DNA of 64,000 bases from Porphyromonadaceae bacterium W3.11 (GCA_030434245.1 JAUISX010000002.1:310001-374000); one strand, 5' to 3'. Counted from the stretch's first letter, positions 45,548 to 55,182 are shown. Notes: a model not told the origin generated them from the letters alone. A program made the numbers and translations.

Positions 45548-47053
45548 TTAATCATTCATTGAGATTGATTCATCCCCCTTCTTTTGGTCGAGCAACTTAT
45601 GTAGCTCTTTTATATTGTGTGTCGCGTGACTGTTCCCTGCATTGTTGGCTTTGCCAAAGTACTCTTCCGCTGTTTTGTAGTCTCCAGAAAGGGCATAGGC
45701 TACCGCAAGGTTATTCCATGTGTCAGGGTTATTGCCAATCTTTTGTAGTCGGTCGATGGCAGCTTGGTAGTTGCCACCCTCGATGTCTGCTGCACTGGCA
45801 TTGATGATGGCTACTGGCTCATTAGGATAAAGCCTAGTAGCGATATCAAAGACCTCCTTGAATTCCTTGCTCTCAGCAGGATAGCTCTGTGCGACCAAGT
45901 ACATTTCGTTTAAGCTAAGAAGCTTAGGATTTGTCTTGAGAATCTGCTTTGCCTCCGCCACATCAAAGCCTCTAACTACGTAGGATAGGGCATATTCTGT
46001 ACGACGCATGCGAGGATATATCTCCTTAAGCAAGGTCTGGTACGTCGCTCCATTAGATAGCTGCTTCAGCTTCGCATCTCGGTCATCGGGATTAGGTGTA
46101 GAGTCGATAATTTGTAGAATCTTATCTTTGTCAGCAAGATCAGACGCCGCGACTTCCTCCCTTGTCATCTTCCAGTCTTCACCATAGCCAGATACAATCA
46201 TCTTTATTCGACTTACCCCATGTTGATTAACCAAGAAGTCAGAAATAGCTTTGGCTCTGCGTTCAGAAAGTGATTTATTATAGGCTACGGATGCTTCAGG
46301 AGACGCATAGCCAATGATTTCAAGGTCTGTCACGGTAAGGTCTTCATTATTGAGGACGTTAGCAACTTTTTCGCCAATCTCGCTAAGCACTTGCTGGTTA
46401 TTTCGATAGGTTGGATCCAGTTGATCCTTATCTACGTGGAATTCTACTGTTGCGACATACTTATCAGCACGTCTCTTCACTGGTTCCACAGCAGGTACTA
46501 TATAAACGAGCTTGTAATCGGGCTTATATGGTGGCACCAAAATCTGGTTGGTTATGAGTCTTGAACTTCTACCCTTGTCACACTCTGCACAGCCGATGAC
46601 CCACTCTTCAAAAAAGAGGGTCGCTTCATCCATCCATGAGCTGTAAGGGATCTGAGTCGTGTATTGTACACTCTGAGACTTACCATTATGACGAGTAGTA
46701 ATGCTTACAGGTTCTGGAAGCATATACTCTCTTTCGTTGTTTAGGATGGACTCTCTCTCAATAACCTTTGCACGAGTGGAACCCGCTATAAATATAGGTG
46801 GCAGCTGCTGCTCATTAGTCCCACTATTCGATTGAACCTTTGGTACTAAGATGATGAGGTCTTGATGTCCTAGACGTACGTTGTCCAGCCTTACTTTAGA
46901 AAGAATTGTTACTTGTTGTCCTTTCCTCACACCTTGAGTTTGCTCAAAGTCGATCTTCTCCAGATAACTTTTCTGTGCAGAAGCACTTACAGTTATGCTC
47001 AGCATACCTACGAGTGCGAGAATGCTGGTGATGTATCTTATATTTCTAATCAT
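45548..47053 (-). CDS. DUF3868/OmpA-like/TPR protein of the fimbrial operon
   Basis: I chose ATG 47053 because it gives a clean signal peptide (MIRNIRYITSILALVGML, ending ASAQ); an in-frame GTG-type start further up would read through the DUF3575 gene. The product has 501 residues. The N-terminal ~150 residues match the DUF3868 pattern. The middle has an OmpA-like peptidoglycan-binding domain (IIGYASPEASVAYNKSLSERRAKAI). The C-terminal third is TPR helices (NNLAVAYALSGDYKTAEEYF). DUF3575-DUF3868 pairs precede many Bacteroidetes fimbrial operons; they may form an outer-membrane/cell-wall platform. Contains a CAEC motif also seen in the upstream protein. Confidence 0.8.
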   Translation of the reverse strand: MIRNIRYITSILALVGMLSITVSASAQKSYLEKIDFEQTQGVRKGQQVTILSKVRLDNVRLGHQDLIILVPKVQSNSGTNEQQLPPIFIAGSTRAKVIERESILNNEREYMLPEPVSITTRHNGKSQSVQYTTQIPYSSWMDEATLFFEEWVIGCAECDKGRSSRLITNQILVPPYKPDYKLVYIVPAVEPVKRRADKYVATVEFHVDKDQLDPTYRNNQQVLSEIGEKVANVLNNEDLTVTDLEIIGYASPEASVAYNKSLSERRAKAISDFLVNQHGVSRIKMIVSGYGEDWKMTREEVAASDLADKDKILQIIDSTPNPDDRDAKLKQLSNGATYQTLLKEIYPRMRRTEYALSYVVRGFDVAEAKQILKTNPKLLSLNEMYLVAQSYPAESKEFKEVFDIATRLYPNEPVAIINASAADIEGGNYQAAIDRLQKIGNNPDTWNNLAVAYALSGDYKTAEEYFGKANNAGNSHATHNIKELHKLLDQKKGDESISMND

Positions 47054-47060
47054 GATATCG

Positions 47061-47648
47061 TTACTTAATGAAATAAACAAGTGATAGGGTAGTCCTAGTG
47101 ATGCCGAAGTAATCGTAATTTCCCTCATTCTTAAAGGCACCACACTCGGCACAGTCAAATTGGCGATAGTGGATTCTAGCCCAGCCACCACCTAGGCTTA
47201 GCTCTAGGTTCCATCGTGGGCTTAGTACCCACTGATAGCCATAGCTAAGTCCAGCACCATAGAAGTATCCTTCGTAGCGATTATCTTTGAAAGTCTTTAG
47301 ACGACCCACTGGGATGTTCCAATTGCCAATATTGAACTCTCCGCCGTGTCCATGTAGACCGATAAAGTGTCCGTTGAATACATCACAAAACCAGTATCTC
47401 ACCTCTGGCTGAACGAGCCAATGCTTCGCTTTCTTATTGTCGCTAAACTTCCACATGTTCATTCCCCCATTAAGGTCTAGTGTGAATTTGTCTCCCATAG
47501 CGAACTCTATCCCAAGATTGGGCGAGCCAAATACACCCCAATAGGCTAAGTTGGTCTTGGCTGCTACTTTTTGTGCCTCTGCGTTCTGCACACTGATGAA
47601 TGACAGCATTCCCAACAATAGGCTAAAAATGTAAATTTTCTTTTTCAT
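47061..47648 (-). CDS. DUF3575 family outer-membrane protein
   Basis: The 195-residue protein has a signal peptide (about residues 1-25, ending AEAQ). The body is a small beta barrel with a typical DUF3575 start (KTNLAYWGVFGSPNLGIEFAMGDKF) and an aromatic C-terminus (LSLVYFIK). It is the first gene of the fimbrial operon and lies seven bases before the DUF3868 gene. A CAEC motif lies near the C-terminus (FDCAECGAF). Its function in fimbria biogenesis is not established; genomic association is the main evidence. A consensus -7 box lies 123 bases upstream. Confidence 0.82.
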   Translation of the reverse strand: MKKKIYIFSLLLGMLSFISVQNAEAQKVAAKTNLAYWGVFGSPNLGIEFAMGDKFTLDLNGGMNMWKFSDNKKAKHWLVQPEVRYWFCDVFNGHFIGLHGHGGEFNIGNWNIPVGRLKTFKDNRYEGYFYGAGLSYGYQWVLSPRWNLELSLGGGWARIHYRQFDCAECGAFKNEGNYDYFGITRTTLSLVYFIK

Positions 47649-47770
47649 ATATTTTATACTTCAACTGGATTAGTCTAAGCTTACAGAAATACCCCTCCCT
47701 CTTCTATGTATGGTCTTCAAAAGAATTGAAAACCGATGCGTTCAAAAGCTGTCCGTGAATATTTCTACTC

Positions 47771-47778
47771 CAAAAGTA
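47771..47778 (-). promoter_or_regulatory. -7 box of the fimbrial operon
   Basis: The minus-strand TACTTTTG matches TAnnTTTG. Transcription from here would give a leader of about 115 bases before the DUF3575 start. No clear TTTG at -33, which could mean an activator is needed. Confidence 0.5.
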
Positions 47779-48112
47779 CACAATTTAGACGATGAAGCTA
47801 GTAAAAAAATATAAAACTATATAAAATGTCTTTGATGTTTTTCTTTTTCGGCATTTTTTTTGCGTCTTGGGATACTTCAAAGTGTTTTCTAACTTCTCAC
47901 TAATAAAGGGCTTTCGTTTAGGTGAAGGGTACTTTTTTTAAGATGCATGACGGTTAGAATTATTTAGTTGGAAATAAAAAAGATTTCATAATATGTGGTT
48001 TTTTGTTTGTGAATTTATTCTTAGTGTTAATAGAGGTTATTTATAAAGAACATTGTATTGTGACATAATAATCATTCCGACCAAGATGCCTGTGAGAATG
48101 AAATAAGATTCT

Positions 48113-48160
48113 TATAGGAAACATAAATTTAGTCTATGAGAAGAGGCATCGTTTCCTATA
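48113..48160. repeat. Palindromic intergenic repeat, copy B
   Basis: TATAGGAAAC (48113-48122) pairs perfectly with GTTTCCTATA (48151-48160). ATAGGAAACATAAAT (48114-48128) is identical to 62494-62508 in copy C, and CTATGAGAA in the loop is also shared. Confidence 0.65.
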
Positions 48161-48416
48161 CGAGGAATTTCTACTGTCGTTTAGAATTGTCTTCTTCTGA
48201 AAGTAGGCTTACTTTGGTCGTTAGGTTCAATTTAATAAAGCATTGTGATTTTTTCAGAACAGCATATACCTATATATAATGTGTTATATTAAATGAGTGA
48301 ATGTTATTAATAACGGAATCATTTGGAGAATCATTATGAATGGTCCTCTATATAGCCTTCCCGTTCAGGTTATTGTTGATTAATGCCTGATTATGTGCGA
48401 TAAAATAAATAATGTG

Positions 48417-48424
48417 TACTTTTG
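48417..48424 (+). promoter_or_regulatory. -7 box of topA
   Basis: TACTTTTG matches TAnnTTTG and lies 34 bases before the ATG at 48459. The -33 region has only TGTG (48394-48397). Confidence 0.5.
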
Positions 48425-48458
48425 CAGCATATTAAAACGATTATGATACAATAATGAT

Positions 48459-50792
48459 ATGGCAAATCATCTACTAATAGTGGAGTCGCCCGCTAAATCG
48501 AAGACGATAAGTAAGTTTTTGGGGAAAGAATATAAGGTGCTGTCTAGCTATGGACACATTAGAGATCTGAAGACGAAGGGCATGGGGGTCGATATAGATA
48601 ATAATTTCGAGCCTCAATATGAGATATCCGAGGATAAAGAGAAAGTTGTCAATGAGTTAAGGGCTGCTGCGAAGAAGGCTGATAAGGTCTGGCTCGCATC
48701 CGATGAGGACCGCGAGGGAGAGGCTATCGCATGGCACTTGGCTGATGTGCTAGGATTGGATAAAACCGCTAATAACAGGATTGTTTTTCACGAGATAACC
48801 CCTACCGCGGTGCAGAAAGCACTTGATAATCCGAGGAGTATTGACCTGAAGATGGTAGATGCCCAGCAAGCTCGAAGGGTTCTTGATAGAATTGTAGGCT
48901 TCGAGCTCAGTCCTGTCCTTTGGCGTAAAGTACGGCCACAGCTCTCTGCCGGTAGAGTTCAGTCTGTGGCGGTTAGGATTATAGTGGAGCGAGAGCGAGA
49001 GATCCAAAACCACGTGTCTAGTAGTAACTTTAGAGTGAGGGGGGAGTTTGTCTCCTCGTCTGGAGAGACTTTTTCCGCAGAACTTCATTCACGTCCATCT
49101 TCAGAAACAGAGGTCAGAAAGATATTGGATGGGCTAGTTGGGACGTCATATCATGTTGATCATATAGAGGTGAAGCCTGGTAAGAGACGCCCTGCTGCAC
49201 CTTTTACCACCTCCACCTTACAGCAAGAAGCCTCTAGAAAGATGGGTATCCCGGTGGGGCAGACCATGCGTCTCGCACAGAGCCTTTATGAGGCGGGGTA
49301 CATTACCTATATGCGCACCGACTCGATGAACTTATCGAAAACGGCTGTCGCTTCTGCCTGCTCTTTGATTGAAAAGGAGTACGGCAAGGAGTATGTACAG
49401 GCAAGGACCTATCATACTAAAAGTAAGGGTGCACAGGAGGCTCACGAAGCAATTCGTCCAACGAATCTCGAGTTAGAGCAAGCTGGGACTAATAGGCAAG
49501 AGCGTGCTCTCTATGACATGATTCGTAAACGTACTTTAGCATGTCAGATGGCTGATGCAGAGTTGGAGAATACCACTGTAGAGGTGCTTAGTGATAATAA
49601 GACTAAGTTCGAGGCTAAGGGAGAAGTAGTAAAGTTTGATGGGTTCCTGAAGGTTTACTTAGAAGGGAATGATGATGAGGAAGAACGCGAAGAAAGTGGC
49701 TTGCTTCCTGCCATGAAAGAGGGCGAAGCTATTACGGCTAATGAAATCATTGCTCGTGAACGATTTGCACAACGTCCAGCTCGTTATACAGAAGCCTCTT
49801 TGGTTAAGAGACTGGAAGAGCTAGGTATTGGCCGTCCTTCAACTTATGCTCCGACCATCCAGACCATCCAAAAGCGTGGGTACGTTGACAAACGTTCCGT
49901 AGATGGAGAAGAACGCCAATATCAGGAGTTGAAGCTTAAGAATGATAAGGTAACAGCTCGTCATAAAAAGGAGGTATATGGTGCCGATAAGAATAAGCTT
50001 TTCCCTACCGATACTGGGATTGTTGTGACTGACTTTCTAGTGGATCAATTTCCTAAAGTCTTGGATTACAATTTCACTGCTGAAGTAGAGAAAGAGTTTG
50101 ACGACATAGCAGAGGGCAAAAAAGAGTGGACCGATAGTATCACGACCTTTTATTCATTCTTTCATGAGAATGTGGAACAGGTCCTTGCGGAGAAGAGCGA
50201 GATGAAGGTAGGTGTACGACTATTAGGCGAAGAACCTAAGAGTGGTGAACCTGTGTATGCCAAGATTGGTCGCTTTGGCCCGATGATTCAGATCGGTGAT
50301 GCTGATGATGAAGGCGGTAAGAAGCCAAGGTTTGCATCCATACCTACGACCCTATCTATTGAAACCATTACTCTCGAGGAGGCTCTTAAACTCTTTATTC
50401 TTCCACGAGATTTAGGAACCTATCAGGGTGATGAGGTGCAGGCAAATATTGGTCGTTTTGGTCCATATGTCCGTTTTGGTAGTCTCTTCGCGAGTATTCC
50501 TAAGGAGCTTTCCCCTTACGAAATAACGTTAGAGGAAGCTGCTCCACTTATCGATGCTAAGAAAGAGCAGGAGCGAAAAAAGCATATCAATAGCTTTGGC
50601 TCAAAGGAAGACCTCGTAGAAGTACTCAATGGACGATGGGGGCCATATATTAAGTACAAGAAGCAGAACTATAAGATTCCTAAAGGAACAGATGCAGAGA
50701 AGCTTTCGGAAGCAGAAGTGCGTAAGATTATTGCAGATATAGACGCAGAGGGAGGACCAAAGAAACGTAAGCGGACTGCTAAAAAGAAGTAA
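48459..50792 (+). CDS. topA: DNA topoisomerase I
   Basis: This is a 777-residue type IA topoisomerase. The TOPRIM domain has LLIVESPAKSKTI at the N-terminus and the DEDREGEAIAWH metal-binding motif. The active-site tyrosine lies in the segment YITYMRTDSMNLS. The C-terminal region carries repeats of the type KIGRFGPMIQIG, NIGRFGPYVRFG and NGRWGPYIKYKK in place of the zinc ribbons of the E. coli enzyme, and a basic tail (KKRKRTAKKK). It relaxes negative supercoils. tsaB follows by five bases, so the two are co-transcribed. Confidence 0.96.
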   Translation: MANHLLIVESPAKSKTISKFLGKEYKVLSSYGHIRDLKTKGMGVDIDNNFEPQYEISEDKEKVVNELRAAAKKADKVWLASDEDREGEAIAWHLADVLGLDKTANNRIVFHEITPTAVQKALDNPRSIDLKMVDAQQARRVLDRIVGFELSPVLWRKVRPQLSAGRVQSVAVRIIVEREREIQNHVSSSNFRVRGEFVSSSGETFSAELHSRPSSETEVRKILDGLVGTSYHVDHIEVKPGKRRPAAPFTTSTLQQEASRKMGIPVGQTMRLAQSLYEAGYITYMRTDSMNLSKTAVASACSLIEKEYGKEYVQARTYHTKSKGAQEAHEAIRPTNLELEQAGTNRQERALYDMIRKRTLACQMADAELENTTVEVLSDNKTKFEAKGEVVKFDGFLKVYLEGNDDEEEREESGLLPAMKEGEAITANEIIARERFAQRPARYTEASLVKRLEELGIGRPSTYAPTIQTIQKRGYVDKRSVDGEERQYQELKLKNDKVTARHKKEVYGADKNKLFPTDTGIVVTDFLVDQFPKVLDYNFTAEVEKEFDDIAEGKKEWTDSITTFYSFFHENVEQVLAEKSEMKVGVRLLGEEPKSGEPVYAKIGRFGPMIQIGDADDEGGKKPRFASIPTTLSIETITLEEALKLFILPRDLGTYQGDEVQANIGRFGPYVRFGSLFASIPKELSPYEITLEEAAPLIDAKKEQERKKHINSFGSKEDLVEVLNGRWGPYIKYKKQNYKIPKGTDAEKLSEAEVRKIIADIDAEGGPKKRKRTAKKK

Positions 50793-50797
50793 CAGAT

Positions 50798-51544
50798 ATG
50801 GAAAGAGATAGGTATATCTTATTGATAGATGGCTCCACTGAAGTTTGCTCGGTGGCGTTAGCTTCCGAGCGGTTAGGCATTGTGTCTAGTGCGTTCGAAT
50901 CGGCTAAAAGTAAGCAGTCCGAGCGACTTGCACCTATGGCACACGAGGTTCTGGCTAGTCTTCCTGAAGAGGGGCAGCTAGTGGCTGTGGTGGTAGCAGA
51001 AGGGCCAGGCAGTTATACAGGACTGAGGATCGTAGCAGGTTATGCTAAGGGTTTATGTATGGCTCTAGGACTTCCCCTATACACGATGACCACTACCGAA
51101 CTGCTGGCTCATACTTTTTTGAGTCAGTGTGATGACGTTGATAGGAGAACTCTCTTGATGCCGATGATTGATGCACGACGAATGGAGGTGTATGCTGGGC
51201 TATATGACGCTGAGGCGATGTCGCTGACTGATGTGAAAGCTTTGATCTTGACTGACCCAGAGGTACAGCAATCTATCAAAGAGGCTATCGGTGATGAGGG
51301 GGAGGCTTACTTCTTTGGCTCCGGAGCGGAGAAAGCTGTGGAGCTCTTTCACGACTTGCTCCCTAAGGCGAAGTTTCAGCCAGGTATTGTTCCAGATGCT
51401 TCAGCGATGATGAAGAGAGCTTGGGTGTTAGTCGAAGGCGGTAGCAGTCAAGATGTTACTTACTGGGAGCCTTTCTATCTCAAGGAGTACCAGGCAAAAG
51501 TAGGTGTGCCTAATAAAGTGTTAAAACGACTTCGAAAAGAGTGA
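50798..51544 (+). CDS. tsaB: tRNA N6-threonylcarbamoyladenosine biosynthesis protein TsaB
   Basis: The 248-residue protein has the ASKHA-fold N-terminus of TsaB (ILLIDGSTEVCSVAL), the KQSERLAPMAHEVL helix and the AEGPGSYTGLRI motif, all diagnostic. TsaB is a catalytically inactive paralogue of TsaD and scaffolds the TsaB-TsaD-TsaE complex that makes t6A37 in ANN-decoding tRNAs. The start lies five bases after topA. No tsaD or tsaE lies in the window. Confidence 0.92.
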   Translation: MERDRYILLIDGSTEVCSVALASERLGIVSSAFESAKSKQSERLAPMAHEVLASLPEEGQLVAVVVAEGPGSYTGLRIVAGYAKGLCMALGLPLYTMTTTELLAHTFLSQCDDVDRRTLLMPMIDARRMEVYAGLYDAEAMSLTDVKALILTDPEVQQSIKEAIGDEGEAYFFGSGAEKAVELFHDLLPKAKFQPGIVPDASAMMKRAWVLVEGGSSQDVTYWEPFYLKEYQAKVGVPNKVLKRLRKE

Positions 51545-51573
51545 TTTCGTGGCGTCCTGTATTTTATTTATCT

Positions 51574-51604
51574 TTTGATATTACCTTCAATTTCATTAGA
51601 TTTG
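51574..51604 (+). promoter_or_regulatory. Full consensus Bacteroidetes promoter
   Basis: TTTG (51574-51577) is separated by exactly 19 bases from TAGATTTG (51597-51604), a full match to the TTTG-N19-TAnnTTTG consensus. It should drive the DUF4595-like gene (start 51643) and the coupled mscS-type gene. Confidence 0.75.
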
Positions 51605-51642
51605 TAGAGAAGGGTATATTAATTCTTAGAGAAAAATGAGGT

Positions 51643-52461
51643 ATGGGTTTTAGAAAATGCTTAAAGAATACGTTTTATATTGGGAGTGCTATCGCTGTAG
51701 GAGCTTATTGGTATAAGACTAAGCAACGTCGTCGGAGTGAGGTGTTAGGTAATTACTCACCGTTAATCGATAAAATCAATGTGACAGTAGATGGAGTCTT
51801 GTCCGAGCAGTACGCTTTTTCATGGGATGACGAGGAGCGATGTGTCTATGCTCGTGTTCTGAAGTTCGGTAGTCTTGGACAGCTGATAGATCAGAAGTTC
51901 TTAGAGTTTGAGCACTATGATGATAAGATACTCGTAGCTGAAAGTAACGACGACTCTGGCGATCTTAAGGCGTTCTCTATTTATACTCGTAATGAGTTTG
52001 GCATGATTACTTCCGTCATTCATCGCCTATTGGGTGGAAAGGAACGTCGAGATGACCTCTTTATGAATGGATCAGAATTATCTATGATATGTACTGGCGA
52101 AGATCAGACCTTCTTTAAGTGGGAGGAAGGCAACATCGTTAGTATTTCTAGAGGTGAGAATGAAAGACTTAAGATGACCTACTACAAGAATATCGAAAAT
52201 CATCTTTTCCCAGATATAAACTTGCTTATTAAGGGCTTAAGCTGCGAGATGCCTTTGACCTACCTGATGGGTACTAGGAGTCGTAATTATGTCCGTACGA
52301 TTGTTAAAAATGGCCCTCAGTTCCATGAACAAACCTTCCTATCATATCTTTTAGATCATTATGATAGGCCAATCCAGATATTGATGGAAACGACTACGGT
52401 GAGTGAGGAGAAGGCCACAAATAGTAGTAAAGAATTTGACATTACTTATAAAAAGATATGA
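51643..52461 (+). CDS. DUF4595-like hypothetical protein
   Basis: The 272-residue protein has a hydrophobic N-terminal segment (TFYIGSAIAVGAYWY, about residues 10-24) that could be a membrane anchor, then beta-rich repeats, and a C-terminal part with the pattern FPDINLLIKG followed by LTYLMGTRSRNYV, which resembles the Bacteroidetes DUF4595 family. No catalytic residues are evident. It overlaps the mechanosensitive channel gene by four bases (ATGA), so the two products are made together. Function unknown. Confidence 0.55.
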   Translation: MGFRKCLKNTFYIGSAIAVGAYWYKTKQRRRSEVLGNYSPLIDKINVTVDGVLSEQYAFSWDDEERCVYARVLKFGSLGQLIDQKFLEFEHYDDKILVAESNDDSGDLKAFSIYTRNEFGMITSVIHRLLGGKERRDDLFMNGSELSMICTGEDQTFFKWEEGNIVSISRGENERLKMTYYKNIENHLFPDINLLIKGLSCEMPLTYLMGTRSRNYVRTIVKNGPQFHEQTFLSYLLDHYDRPIQILMETTTVSEEKATNSSKEFDITYKKI

Positions 52462-53834
52462 ATATAGCGATAGAGGAACGTCCGATTCCAGTAGATAAGT
52501 TGCTGGATGATATGAAATATCCATTGAAAGAGATTCGTGATGGAATTTCTAATTTAATAGAGAACTTAAACTTTGGTATTGAAGAGGGTACCTTTCTGTA
52601 CACTCTTATCCTATTTGTTGTAGTGCTACTCTCGGTAGCCATTTTAGATTTTATATTTAGGTTTATTTTTGTTCGTTTATTACCAAAGTTATTACGTAAG
52701 ATACCTGCACTTGAAAATTCAGGTAAAGCGGCGAAGAATATTTCTTCAAAGATTGTTAGGGTGATTGCCATCTCTCTATTGATCTCATTATTACCAATCG
52801 TATGGCCTCGACCAAACTCATTTTGGAGAGTGATTATAACGGTTGTATGTAACGTGTGGATCGTCATTGTGGTCACACAGCTTATTGCCAATATCTTCAG
52901 TGGGCTTCGCAGTAGTATGTTGAGTAGCGTGAAGTATCGCCACAGCCCATTTGTGAATTTATTCCAAGTCTTTAAGGGGATCACCTACTTCATTGCGACA
53001 CTAGTTATTATCTCAATTATTTTCTCATTGAACATGACTACGATTGCTACGAGCTTGACAGCTCTCTCTGCAGTCTTGATGTTGGTGTTCAAGGATAGTA
53101 TATTGGGCTTTGTCGCTAGTATCCAGCTCTCTAATAATGATATGGTGAGAGTAGGAGATTGGATTACGGTACCCAGTCAGGGTGTAGATGGAGATGTGAT
53201 AGATATTTCTCTTGCAACTGTGAAGGTGAGGAGCTTTGATATGACAGTTTATACCGTTCCTCCATATACTTTGGTTTCTACTTCTGTTCAGAACTGGCGA
53301 CCAATGCAAGAAGCTGGTGGTAGGCGTGTGAAGCGAGCCTTGTATATCGATATGAAGTCTATAAGGTACGCTGATAACGAGCTATTAGAGCGCGTTAAGA
53401 ATGCACCAGAGTTAAGAGACTATATAGTGAAGGCTGTGGATGAGATCAATAAGGATAACGTAGAGAAGGGTCGTGCCGATTCCTTCTCAAGGAGAGGCCT
53501 TACCAATATTGGTATTTTCCGTAGGTACATTGTCGAGTATCTTAAAAATCATCCAGAAGTTAATGATCGTAATTTCACTTGTATGGTTCGTCAATTACAG
53601 CCAACAGGTACAGGTTTGCCACTCGAGCTTTATTTCTTTACCAACACTACCGTGTGGGTAGATTATGAAAGAATCCAGAGTGATATATTCGATCACCTAA
53701 TGGCGGTGATAGGAGTCTTTGATCTGAAGATCTTCCAGGATATCAATGGCAATAGCATTTTGCCTATTCCAGTGCTGCCAGAAGAAAGTCCTCGTGAACT
53801 TAATGAAAGTCAGGAAGAGGGCGATGAGCAATAA
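52458..53834 (+). CDS. MscS-family mechanosensitive channel (YbdG-like)
   Basis: This is a 458-residue protein. Several membrane helices occur in residues about 35-215. The pore-lining/beta region reads SALSAVLMLVFKDSILGFVASIQLSNNDMVRVGDWI, then VDGDVIDISLATVKVRSFD, a classic MscS pore helix and beta-domain entry. The segment NWRPMQEAGGRRVKRALYIDMKSIR resembles E. coli YbdG rather than MscS itself. It opens under membrane tension to release solutes. A terminator follows (53963-53998). Confidence 0.9.
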   Translation: MNIAIEERPIPVDKLLDDMKYPLKEIRDGISNLIENLNFGIEEGTFLYTLILFVVVLLSVAILDFIFRFIFVRLLPKLLRKIPALENSGKAAKNISSKIVRVIAISLLISLLPIVWPRPNSFWRVIITVVCNVWIVIVVTQLIANIFSGLRSSMLSSVKYRHSPFVNLFQVFKGITYFIATLVIISIIFSLNMTTIATSLTALSAVLMLVFKDSILGFVASIQLSNNDMVRVGDWITVPSQGVDGDVIDISLATVKVRSFDMTVYTVPPYTLVSTSVQNWRPMQEAGGRRVKRALYIDMKSIRYADNELLERVKNAPELRDYIVKAVDEINKDNVEKGRADSFSRRGLTNIGIFRRYIVEYLKNHPEVNDRNFTCMVRQLQPTGTGLPLELYFFTNTTVWVDYERIQSDIFDHLMAVIGVFDLKIFQDINGNSILPIPVLPEESPRELNESQEEGDEQ

Positions 53835-54330
53835 CTTATGGTATATTAAGTGAGTAGTGTGAAGCTGTCTTGATGAGCTTTCTGACTGCCAGATGGTGGT
53901 TTGAAAAGGAAAAAGAGCTTATTTGCTGGCACTTCATACTATTCTAACGAAATAAGATTGTGGAGCGTGTATCACTAGCTGATGCACGCTCTTTTTTTCT
54001 AACCCTTTATGTGACCGTTTTAGAGTCTTGGCGTTGATTGTTGTATGAAGCCTCATTCTCATCGCTAAGTGATTATATCTGCTGACTGCTTGTAATATGG
54101 ATATAATAAAATGGCTCTAGGGCTGAATATGTAGGGGGCGTAATGACGTGTGTGATAAGGCTCGAATGCTGAGTTCGGATCGAAATCAATTGCCTTTGTG
54201 GAAGATCCCCTTTTGGGACTAGATAATAAGCCCTCGGATACGTAGATAACTGTGAGGGAGACCGTGTAAGGTGTTAACTTTTAAAATGATGTGATGTTAT
54301 TGTTAGAAATAGGTATCTTTACACTCATAA
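53835..54330. other. Gene-free interval before kdsA
   Basis: The 496-base gap (514 to the chosen kdsA start) holds the terminator at 53963-53998 and, at 54110-54270, a stretch visibly richer in G and C than other gaps, with several short complementary segments. It has no open frame of note. A near-consensus TATCTTTA (54314-54321) could be the kdsA -7 box. Confidence 0.45.
53963..53998 (+). terminator. Rho-independent terminator after the MscS-type gene
   Basis: GAGCGTGTATCA (53963-53974) pairs with TGATGCACGCTC (53980-53991) with one mismatch, followed directly by seven T. Confidence 0.88.
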
Positions 54331-54348
54331 TTGCTATACTGCAGATGT

Positions 54349-55182
54349 ATGTGCAGCATTGAGAGTTTAAAAGATAAAGAGGTCATACGTGGCTTGATGT
54401 CAGGAGATGCTTTCTTCCTGATGGCAGGCACTTGTGTAGTGGAGAGCCGCGAACTTACCCTTAAGGTCGCGGAAGAACTTGTTCGTATCTGCGATAAACT
54501 GGGTATTCCTCTGGTGTATAAGGGTAGTTATCGTAAGGCTAATAGAAGTCGATTGGACTCCTTCATGGGGATAGGGGATCACGAAGCATTAGAGATTTTG
54601 GGCGAGGTACGTCAGCAATTTGGAGTACCCATCGTTACCGACATTCATGAGCCCTCAGAAGCTACAATGGCGGCTGAATATGCAGATATCCTACAGATAC
54701 CAGCATTCTTGTGTCGTCAGACCGATCTCTTAGTAGCAGCGGCTAGGACAGGTAAGGTTGTTAATATTAAGAAAGGACAGTTCCTATCCCCTGAGGCGAT
54801 GCGTTTTGCTGCGGAGAAGATAGTTCATACAGGTAATGAACAGGTGATACTCACAGAGAGAGGGACTACATTTGGGTATGGTGATTTAATTGTGGATTTT
54901 CGCTCTATTCCCAAGATGAAGAGTTTGGGCTTTCCCGTAGTGATGGATGTGACCCACAGTTTACAGCAGCCCAATAGACAGGTCGGTGTGACTGGCGGGA
55001 TGCCTGAGATGATTGATACTATAGCTAACGCAGCGGTGGCGGTGGGTGCCGATGGTCTGTTCGTTGAGACGCACCCAGAGCCAGAGAAAGCCCTCTCAGA
55101 TGGGGCTAATATGCTTCCATTAAGCAGGATGGAAGGCTTATTAACAAAAGCACTTAGAATAAAACAAGCTCTAAAAGAATAA
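54349..55182 (+). CDS. kdsA: 3-deoxy-8-phosphooctulonate synthase
   Basis: I chose ATG 54349 (an in-frame TTG at 54331 is also possible), giving 277 residues. Motifs of KDO8P synthase are clear: AGTCVVES, LVYKGSYRKANRS, the QTDLLVAAARTGKVVNIKKGQF stretch, ERGTTFGYGDLIVDFRSI, and VMDVTHSLQQP. It condenses arabinose 5-phosphate with phosphoenolpyruvate to give Kdo8P for lipopolysaccharide core. The motif GTCVVES instead of an Asn-containing metal site suggests a metal-dependent class with Cys (AGTC), which can be checked by alignment. It opens a run of seven co-directional genes. Confidence 0.94.
   Translation: MCSIESLKDKEVIRGLMSGDAFFLMAGTCVVESRELTLKVAEELVRICDKLGIPLVYKGSYRKANRSRLDSFMGIGDHEALEILGEVRQQFGVPIVTDIHEPSEATMAAEYADILQIPAFLCRQTDLLVAAARTGKVVNIKKGQFLSPEAMRFAAEKIVHTGNEQVILTERGTTFGYGDLIVDFRSIPKMKSLGFPVVMDVTHSLQQPNRQVGVTGGMPEMIDTIANAAVAVGADGLFVETHPEPEKALSDGANMLPLSRMEGLLTKALRIKQALKE

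Larger units (their letters stand above)
47649..48458. other. Divergent gene-free interval between the fimbrial operon and topA
   Basis: The 810-base gap holds the fimbrial -7 box (47771-47778), palindromic repeat copy B (48113-48160) and the topA -7 box (48417-48424). I saw no gene or RNA in the remainder, which is very AT-rich. Confidence 0.55.

Noticed and set aside
47054-47191. Longer N-terminus of the DUF3868/OmpA protein reading through the DUF3575 gene
   Set aside because: It is antibiased by overlap with a real gene and would bury the signal peptide that begins at 47053.
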